Assembly (NCBI GenBank): GCA_963777855.1
Contig: CAVZRW010000009.1
Location: 221,467-285,466, forward strand
From: Prado023 sp963777855
GTDB taxonomy: Bacteria > Actinomycetota > Actinomycetes > S36-B12 > CAIYMF01
Reading direction: 5' to 3'
DNA length: 64,000 nucleotides
The notes under the pieces are model-generated. The model worked only from the letters and a program-made list of their open reading frames with translations. It made no database searches and was not told the origin of the DNA. The position numbers and the translations under genes are program-made. Positions 57,485-64,000 of this stretch are shown one piece after another (position 1 is the first letter of the stretch; each line of letters begins with the position of its first letter).

Positions 57485-58920
57485 TCAGGGGATCCGCTCC
57501 AGCTTGATGTCCACCGTCACCTGCGAGGGCTGGCCGGAGGCCAGATGAATCTGCGGCGAATCGATGTCCAGTCCGATCGGGATTTTTCGGTCTTCCGGAA
57601 TCGAGGACAGGTCGATGGGATCCGTGAAAACCTCGCGGATTTTGCCGAGGATCGCTCTCCGGGCCCTGGAGAATGACGAAGGCCGGTTCCACGCCCACGC
57701 TCTTCAAGCGAAAGGGAATTGGAAAGTTTTCCGGTCAGTTTCGCCTTGATCGGGACGGACCGGGTCTTCACGGCATCCAAATGAAGGCGGATCGAAGAGG
57801 GGCTGATCTTGGTGATCTCCATGCCCAGGGGGGCCCGGATGTTGTCCACCGTCAGCCGGAAATAATTCTGCCCGGGCGCCGCCTGGGAAAGATCCACAAA
57901 GGCGCGCACCTGTTCGGGGGTGACCCCGAAAATCATCCCCCGCGATCCCCGGATCCCCACCTCCACCTTGTTCGCCCCTTCGCCGGAGATTTCCATGTTG
58001 GCCGGAACGTTTCGAAATTCGAGGGGAACGGTCAGGCGGAGTTCGGCCCGGTGCTGGCCGGCGATGAACAGCCAGAGGGCGAAAACCAAAACAAAGGAAA
58101 CGATCTTGGGAACCAGGTTCGAGGTCAGGGCCGCCTGCCAGCGGCCCTTGGTCTGTTCCGGTTTGACCAGCATGTCTTCCAGCTGTCCCTGAAGCTCGGC
58201 CGGGTTCGCCATCCGCCGGATCCGGCCTTCGACGGCCAGCATGACCTCGCCCCGTTCTTCGGAGACGATCAGGGAAACCGCGTCCCCCCGTTCGGTGATG
58301 CCGATCCCGGCGCGATGCCGGGTTCCGTAATTCCGGGGAAGGGTCAGGTTGTCCGAAAGGGGCAGATAGCACCCCATGGATACGATCTGTCCCTCGTGGA
58401 TGACGACCGCTCCGTCGTGGGCGGGGGAGTTGGGCAGAAAAATGCTGGTCAGGACTTCATAGCTGACCCGGCCCCCCAGCGGGATGCCGCCTTTCAGGTA
58501 GTCTTCCAGGATATCCCGGCGCTGGAAGACCACCAGGGCCCCGATCCGTTTTTGCGCCAGTTCGAAGACGGTCCGGACCACTTCCTCGAGGACCAGGCGG
58601 TCCAGAGCTTCCGGGCGCCCGATAAAGAACCGGACCGGGCTCATCCGCTCCAGGACCTGGCGGATCTCCGACTGAAAGATGACGACCACGATCACCAGAA
58701 TGACCGCCCAGAGGTACTGGAGGATCCAGGTGGTGATCACCAAGCCGGACCACCGGGCCAGAAAATAAAGAAGCCCCAGCGCGGCAAGGGCGATCAGGAT
58801 GCGCAGCGCCCGCGTTCCCTGGATCCACAGGTACAACCGATAAAGGATGAAGGTGATCAGAAAGATATCGGCTATGTCCTGCCATTGAATGCCGGAGAAA
58901 GCCCCGAAAAATTGAGAAAT
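57485..58920 (-). CDS. Diadenylate cyclase fused to YbbR domains (CdaA-CdaR fusion), frameshifted
   Basis: The N-terminal part is CdaA, a membrane c-di-AMP synthase: three helices (IADIFLITFILYRLYLWIQG, ALRILIALAALGLLYFLA, LQYLWAVILVIVVVIFQ), then the DisA_N domain with DGA in NSPAHDGAVVIHEG and RHR in YGTRHRAGIGITERG. Without a stop it continues through another helix (KIVSFVLVFALWLFIAG) into YbbR repeats (LRLTVPLEFRNVPANMEI, PIKAKLTGKLS). In Firmicutes these are two adjacent genes. Two indels (about 57,705 and 57,640) affect only the YbbR part, which ends VTVDIKLERIP at TGA 57485-57487. The first helix lies upstream of the first TTG (58836); no ATG or GTG precedes it, so ATT 58920 after GGGAGGG is the best start. 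Confidence 0.82.
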
Positions 58921-59110
58921 CGTCGTTCCCTCCCGGATTTTTTCTGCCGTATCATCCCAAAAGAGTCGTGAAATCCATCGGCAACCTTGGCGTTTCGTGC
59001 AATTCTTTGCGGAGCGGGCGATCAGCCTCCCTCATCCCGCTCTCGGGGTTTGGGCAAAAGCGCCGGACAATTCTGAGTCGTTCCGACCCTTGCCTCCATT
59101 ACCGCGCCTC

Positions 59111-60437
59111 TTACCGCAGCCGCAAGACCTTTTGCGCCACCTCCTCCGGGTTTCTTCCCAAAACCCGGATCATCGGTTCCTTGCCCACGTCGCCGCGGTC
59201 AAAAATGATATCGGGCGTTTCGCGGTTCCGCTTCAGAACCGCCTGGACCCCCCAGGAAAGGGAGGAACCCTCTTTGCGTTTTACCGCCGGCGGTTCGTCC
59301 CGGCGGTTGAAGTGTTTTACGGAGAGCCCCGCCTTGCGGGCCCGGGTCAGAATGCCTTCGTCGTATTTGACATTCATGGCCGAGCGCATCTCCGGATCAT
59401 GGGCCATGGCCGTGAGGATGATCTGGGCAATATGCCGGGAGGCGCCGAAATCCGGATCGGCCGCTTTGACGAGTTCTCCCGCCGCGCGGACGAATCGCCC
59501 GGGAAAAGCGGCCACCTCCCCGAATCCCTGCGCCCCGGGAAGGGCGTACCCGAGGTTCGACTGCACCTCGGGCAGGAGGCCCACGATGTTTCCCCGGCGA
59601 AGGACCTGAAAGGCGTCTTTGAGCCTCCGGATCACCTCGTATTTTTCGATCTCCCGCCGGATCGGCCCGTAATGGTTGACCGGTCCCCGGCCGTGTCCGA
59701 GCGGGACGGCCATCCGAATCGCCGCGGTGAGAAACTGCTTGGCGGCCGCAACGGCTTCCCGCAGGTTCTGCCCTTTGCCCAGTTCCACGGCAATCGCCGC
59801 CGAAAGCGTGCACCCCGTCCCGTGGGTGTGGGGGGTCTGCACCCGCTCCTCGGCAAACTCCTGAAAACGTTCGCCGTCGTAAAGAAGGTCTAGGGCCGGA
59901 CCGCGAAGGTGCCCTCCTTTGATCAGGACGTGGCGGGCTCCCATTTTCCGGATTCGGACCGCGGCTTCCCGCATTTCCTTCGAGGTTCGGATCCTTTTCC
60001 CCGTCAGGACCTCGGCTTCCGGAATATTCGGCGTTACGACCGTCGCCAGAGGAATCAGCTCCTGCCGCAGGGCGTCCTCCGCTTCCGGGTTCAGCAGCCT
60101 CGCTCCGTTTTTGGAGACCATGACCGGGTCCACGACCAAATTCGGGACGCGGAACTTGCGCAGCTTCCGGCAGACGGTCCTTAGAACGCCCGAGCCGCCC
60201 ATCATGCCCGTTTTGGCGGCATCGACGCCGATATCCGTCGAGCACGGCTTCCAGCTGTTTCGCCACAAATTCCGGCGGGACCTCATGAATCCCGGAAACC
60301 CCCAGGGTATTTTGGGCGGTAAGGGCCGTGACCGCGCTCATGCCGTATCCCCCCAGCAGGGTGATGGTTTTCAAGTCCGCCTGGATCCCGGCCCCCCCGC
60401 CGGAATCCGACCCGGCAATGGTTAAAATTCGGGGCAT
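59111..60437 (-). CDS. thiDN: ThiD-ThiN fusion: HMP(-P) kinase / thiamine-phosphate synthase, one frameshift
   Basis: The N-terminal 260 residues are ThiD, which phosphorylates hydroxymethylpyrimidine twice: ILTIAGSDSGGGAGIQADLKT, then AKTGMMGGSGVLR, VVDPVMVSKNGARLL, VVTPNIPEAEVLTG and THGTGCTLSAAIAVEL (anion hole). The C-terminal 185 residues are ThiN, an alternative thiamine-phosphate synthase unrelated to ThiE: GNIVGLLPEVQSNLGYALPGAQG, FGEVAAFPGRFVRA, MNVKYDEGILTRARKAGLSV and SLSWGVQAVLKRNRETPDIIFDRGDVGKEPMIRVLG. An indel near 60,235 breaks ThiD. ATG 60437 has an AGGAG site. A TTGACA/TAAGAT promoter lies 110 bases upstream. No TPP riboswitch core is evident in the leader. Confidence 0.87.
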
Positions 60438-60546
60438 CACGATTTTTCTCCTCCTCAAGAATCTTGATGATCCTTGCTACAAGTCTCCGTAACCGCGAAA
60501 AGAGATATTCTCATTCCCCCGACAGGGCCTTCGCACTGTTTTCTTT

Positions 60547-60574
60547 ATCTTAGCCCAATCAAACGGGGTGTCAA
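60547..60574 (-). promoter_or_regulatory. Promoter of thiDN
   Basis: On the minus strand TTGACA (60574-60569), 16-base spacer, TAAGAT (60552-60547). It precedes the thiDN ATG by about 110 bases. Confidence 0.65.
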
Positions 60575-60740
60575 GAAAAAGCCCGGCTTTGGCGCCCCTT
60601 TAGCCACGGGGGGCGGAACTAGTTTGATTGCGGCCCCCTCAGCGGACTTTGAGCCAATGATAATAGCCACCCGCCGCTGTAGGGTTACGCGTGGCGCCGC
60701 GGTATCAGCGGAAAGACCCCTTGCGGCGCCGAAAAGAAAT

Positions 60741-60768
60741 TTGACAAGCCCGAAGCGGGTGATACTCT
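60741..60768 (+). promoter_or_regulatory. Promoter of the TPR lipoprotein gene
   Basis: TTGACA (60741-60746), 16-base spacer, TACTCT (60763-60768), about 45 bases before the ATG at 60813. Just upstream, GGCGCCGC and GCGGCGCC (about 60,692-60,731) form an inverted repeat around 20 bases. The rest of the gap from 60,438 holds only the divergent thiDN promoter. Confidence 0.65.
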
Positions 60769-60812
60769 AAAACTTAGGGTCTCTGAAAAGAATGGCGGGT
60801 GAAAGGAAACGT

Positions 60813-62539
60813 ATGTCCTTCAAGAGAAGGGCTTTTTTTTATTTCTTTCTTCTTTTCCTGGTTTTCTTCGCGGCCTCCTGCGCCACCGTCAAACCCGGTT
60901 TGCCGGTAAGGAAGGAAAAGGATTTTATCCCCGCGGGATCCACCTCCCATAGCTACTATCACTTTCTTCTGGGACAGCTGTACCAGCAGTCCGGAAATCT
61001 CGACAAGGCCATGGAGGCCTACCGGCAGGCATTGGGCAAAGGGGAAAAGTCCGCTTTTCTGCACACCCAGTTGGCGATGTTATATCTCAAGAAAGGCCAG
61101 CCGGAAAAGGCCCTCCAGGAGTCGGAAGAAGCCATTCGGGTCAATCCCCGTCATCTTCCCGCCTATATCCTCCTCGGCGGTCTGTATCTCTCCCAGAACC
61201 AGCGGGAAAAGGCCATCCAGGTGTATCAGCGCGCGATTCAAATCGATCCGCAAAACCAGGAAGCCCACCTTTTTCTGGGAACCTTGTACGCCGAAGCAAA
61301 GAATTACGAGAAGGCCCTTCCCCATTTCAAAACCCTGATTGAAATCGATTCCCGCTCCCTCATGGGCCATTATTACTTGGCGCGGGTTTATGCGGAGATG
61401 AAGCGCTTCTCCGAAGCCCGGAGCCATTATTTGTCCGCCCTGGAGATCAAGCCGAATTTTGAACCGGCCCTGCTCGATTTGGCGCTGGTTTACGAAATTC
61501 AGAAAGGAATTCGAAAAAGCGATTCAGATCTACCAGGATCTTCTGAAACAGAACCCTTCTCACGCCGAAGCGCACCACCGGCTGGGGCAGGTTTATATCC
61601 GTCAGAACAAACTCAGCGAAGCCCTGACGGAATTCCAGGCCGTGGACCAGCTGACCATCCACAACCACGAAGTGCGCGCAAAAATCGGGCTGATCTATTT
61701 TGAACAGGGCCGGCTGGAGGAGGCGATTGCGCAATTCTCCCTGGTTTTGTCGGCCCAGCCGGAAAACGACCGGGTCCGATATTATTTGGCCACCGCTTAC
61801 GAAGAAAGCAAAGACCTGGAACAGGCCATCGTGGAATTCCAGCGGATCCCCGCCCGCCTCCGCGTTTTACGTCGATGCGCAGGTCCACCTGGCCTATATC
61901 TTCGAAAAGCAGAATAAGATCCCCGAAGCGATCCAGGTTCTCCAAAAGGCGATCCAAACCAAACCCGAACAGGCGGATCTCTACCGTTTTCTGGCCTCGC
62001 TTCACGAGAAAAGCAATCAGTACGAAGAAGGAATCCGCATCCTGAAGAAGGGGCTGGAGTTTGCGCCCAAGGACGAGAAACTTCTTTTCACCCTCGGGGT
62101 TTTTTATGACAAGGCCGGGGATTGGCAGGAAGGAATTCGCCAGATGCGCCGGGTGCTGGAGATAAACCCGGATCACGCCCAGGCTTTAAACTACATCGGC
62201 TACACCTACGCCGAAAAGGAGATCTTCCTCGACGAAGCCGAGGCGCTCGTCAAGCGCGCCCTGGAACTCAAACCCGATGATGGGTACATTACCGACAGCC
62301 TGGGATGGGTGTATTTTAAAAAGGGACAGATGGATAAAGCCATCGGGGAGCTGGAAAAGGCCCACAAACTGGCCCCCGAGGACCCGGTCATCGCCGAGCA
62401 TCTGGGGGATGTCTACCTGAAGAACCAGCAGAGCGACAAGGCGGTTCAGATGTATGAACGATCCCTCCAGCTCGATCCCAAGAAAACCGAAGTGGCCGAG
62501 AAGTTGAAAAAGCTCCGTCGGGAAAAGAAAAAACCATGA
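60813..62539 (+). CDS. Large TPR lipoprotein, two frameshifts
   Basis: ATG 60813 gives a lipoprotein signal (SFKRRAFFYFFLLFLVFFAA then SCAT). The mature protein of about 550 residues is a run of some fourteen tetratricopeptide units, for example YYHFLLGQLYQQSGNLDKAM, AFLHTQLAMLYLKKGQPEKAL, AYILLGGLYLSQNQREKAI and YITDSLGWVYFKKGQMDKAI. Indels near 61,505 and 61,855 shift the frame but repeat periodicity continues across both. Such proteins with a LolB-like neighbour occur in deltaproteobacteria and probably scaffold envelope assembly. The TGA overlaps the next ATG, so translation is coupled. An in-frame ATG at 60792 is possible but would spoil the signal. Confidence 0.83.
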
Positions 62540-63311
62540 GGAAGCGGGGTCTTTTCCTCTTCCTTTTGTCTTCTCTGGTGCGCCTCCTGCGCCACCTTGC
62601 CCCGCGAACCCTCCCCTGCCCCCTCCCCGGAAGATTTGCTAGCCCGGCTCCGCGCCCGTTCCCAGGCCTTGCAGGGTTTGAAGGGGCTGGCCCATGTTCG
62701 GGTTTCCGCCCCCGGGAAAAATTTTACGACCCAGGAGGTCATCTTCGCCCGCCGCCCGGGACTCCTGCGTTTGGAAACCTTGAGCCCCTTAGGGACCCCG
62801 CTGTTTTATTTCGCAACCACCGGCCAGGATCTATCCATGTATCATCCCGGGGAAAACCGCTATTATCAGGGGCCGGCCCGGGCCCGACATCTTTCCGCCA
62901 TTCTGCCCGCGGGTCTGGAGCCCGAGGAAGTCGTCGCCATTCTCCTGGGCGGGTTCCCCCTCCTCCCTTATGAAGATTCCTCCACCCGTTACGACGCCCG
63001 CGAGGAACTCTGGCTTCCTCGACCTCAAAGCCCCTTCGGGCGGGGAACGCCAGACCCTGGGGATCGATCCGCAAAACGGACGTATTCTTTCCGCGGAATA
63101 TCCTCTTCAAGGCGTCACCCGCCGTCTTCTCTTTTCGGAATTCAAGGAGGCGTCGAATTTTTCTTTTCCGCACAAAATTCATTTCGAATCGCCTGCCGCC
63201 CGCACCCAGTTCACGATCGAATACCAGGAGGTCGCCCTGAATCCGGAATGGGAGGAACAGGATTTCCACCTTCCCGTCCCCCGGGGGGCCCAGATCGTTC
63301 CTCTGGAATAA
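62536..63311 (+). CDS. LolB/DUF4292-like lipoprotein, frameshifted
   Basis: The start overlaps the preceding stop. In a second frame, after an indel near 62,575, a lipobox CASCAT precedes LPREPSPAPSPEDLLARLRARSQAL. The body reads LKGLAHVRVSAPGKNFTTQEVIFARRPGLLRLETLSPLGTPLFYFATTGQDLSMYHPGENRYYQG, typical of LolB-like half-barrel lipoproteins (DUF4292). A third frame from about 63,020 gives LGIDPQNGRILSAEYPL and FEIEYQEV-like strands, ending HLPVPRGAQIVPLE. It is probably an outer-membrane lipoprotein carrier or partner of the TPR lipoprotein. Homology to true LolB is weak, so the name is by fold pattern. Confidence 0.7.
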
Positions 63312-63634
63312 AAACCGCCGTCTCTCCTCTTCAAATTTGAGTTGGTGCCCGAACCTCTGTTGGGCCCGGAGGCCAGAACGGAACTCGCCGGAAGCATCCG
63401 GATTCAGGGCTGGCCCTATGGCCAAGGGGATAACGCTGGTTTCCTCCGGAGGAGGCGGGGAGCATCTTCCGCCGGCCGCAACGCACGGGGAAATCAGCGC
63501 ACTTATCGATTCCGAGCGGGCCGGCTGGCCTTCGGGTCCTGCGAAGCACTTGGCAGCAAGACACTCTTATTTGAAACGGACTGAAAGTGTTACGAAGAAA
63601 TGGAAAAACCGATGGCTTTTCTGCTGTGAAATTC
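63312..63634. other. Gap between the LolB-like and cpoB genes
   Basis: I find no gene I can support. The sequence is open in more than one frame on both strands, but none has a ribosome site or a recognisable motif, and it contains no tRNA-like cloverleaf that I can see. Confidence 0.4.
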
Positions 63635-64000
63635 TTAGGGGAGTTCCTGCAGTTTCTTGCGGGCGCGGGTGGCTTGGTCGGACTTTGGGTAGCGTTTGAC
63701 CACTTCCTTGAAGATCAGCTTGGCATTCATCGTATCTTTCATTTCCAAAAACGCCATGCCCTGACGGTAGAGCGCATCGGGAACCTTGTTCCCTTTTGGA
63801 AACTTCTTGATGACCTCGTCAAACTCCAGAATGGCCTCATCGTATTTCTTCTCGGAAAAATAACACTCGCCCAGCCAGAAATGGGCGTTCTCCGCGTACT
63901 TTGATTTGGGATAGGCTCCCAGAAAACGCTTGAACTCCTCGCGGGCCGCGGGAATATTCCCCTTATTGTAAAGGTCATAGGCCTTTTTGTAGGCGTCATC
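63635..64000 (-). CDS. cpoB: CpoB/YbgF Tol-Pal system protein, C-terminal part
   Basis: The last 121 residues are in one frame that enters from the right edge: AYKKAYDLYNKGNIPAAREEFKRFLGAYPKSKYAENAHFWLGECYFSEKKYDEAILEFDEVIKKFPKGNKVPDALYRQGMAFLEMKD ends LQELP before TAA 63635-63637; the first words are the hallmark of the YbgF TPR domain. CpoB is periplasmic and links Tol-Pal outer-membrane constriction to peptidoglycan synthesis at division. No start is inside the window, so the N-terminal coiled coil and signal are not seen. It is convergent with the LolB-like gene. Confidence 0.87.
   Translation of the reverse strand, partial: DDAYKKAYDLYNKGNIPAAREEFKRFLGAYPKSKYAENAHFWLGECYFSEKKYDEAILEFDEVIKKFPKGNKVPDALYRQGMAFLEMKDTMNAKLIFKEVVKRYPKSDQATRARKKLQELP

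Noticed and set aside
60438..60700. A TPP riboswitch before thiDN
   Set aside because: I could not find the conserved CTGAGA and ACCTGAT-type core; a proper covariance search would be decisive.
63312..63634. ispE or another gene after the LolB-like gene
   Set aside because: None of the open frames shows a kinase motif, start context or other recognisable feature.

Overview
This window is not one genome. It reads as three pieces of DNA from unrelated bacteria joined end to end. Both joints fall inside genes, and each carries a short sequence resembling a degraded nanopore ligation adapter (about 47,611-47,638 and 53,418-53,439). Many genes in all three pieces are broken by single-base indels while their protein sequence continues in another frame. 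I read this as uncorrected or weakly corrected long-read data, not as real pseudogenes.

Piece A (1 to about 47,610) is very GC-rich and actinobacterial: the tsf-pyrH-frr-cdsA-rlmN order is typical of Actinomycetota. After this housekeeping block come a propionyl-CoA synthetase (prpE), a likely glutarate operon (glutaryl-CoA dehydrogenase, family III CoA-transferase, GntR regulator), a thioesterase, an MFS transporter and a bifunctional proline-catabolism enzyme (putA). From 16.9 to 26 kb there are mostly single accessory genes (two SRPBCC proteins, rhodanese, esterase, secreted trypsin-like protease, flavin-binding protein, orphan HigA, LuxR regulator, pterin dehydratase) separated by repeat-bearing gaps. 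From 26 to 46 kb lies a polyamine uptake and catabolism region: FAD oxidase, PPOX protein, class III aminotransferase and Lrp regulator in one overlapping operon; a divergent aminobutyraldehyde-type dehydrogenase; a second such dehydrogenase followed by a potD-potA-potB-potC ABC transporter; a second FAD oxidase; and an mmsA-type dehydrogenase. A multicopper oxidase, a 2-hydroxyacid dehydrogenase and a Ser/Thr kinase are interspersed.

Piece B (about 47,639 to 53,401) looks proteobacterial. On the minus strand it carries DUF2891, a CrtI/RetSat-like FAD oxidoreductase, polyphosphate kinase 2 and an exported protein. From 49,522 the sequence folds back on itself at about 51,498, so the right half is an error-rich reverse complement of the left. 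This is the signature of a template-plus-complement read and should not be counted as gene duplication.

Piece C (about 53,440 to the end) has lower GC, AT-rich promoters and strong Shine-Dalgarno sites, and resembles a deltaproteobacterial-type genome. It holds a truncated thioredoxin-like protein, a small zinc-ribbon lipoprotein missed by simple ORF length filters, TPR proteins, dinB, an HD-domain protein next to a CdaA-YbbR fusion (predicted c-di-AMP synthase), a ThiD-ThiN fusion, a TPR lipoprotein with a LolB/DUF4292-like lipoprotein, and the C-terminal half of cpoB/ybgF at the right edge.

The most interesting real biology is the polyamine region, several families of intergenic palindromes and repeats in piece A (some with possible leader peptides), in-frame minisatellites in piece A proteins, and the domain fusions in piece C. 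I saw no CRISPR array, tRNA, rRNA, phage or insertion sequence.
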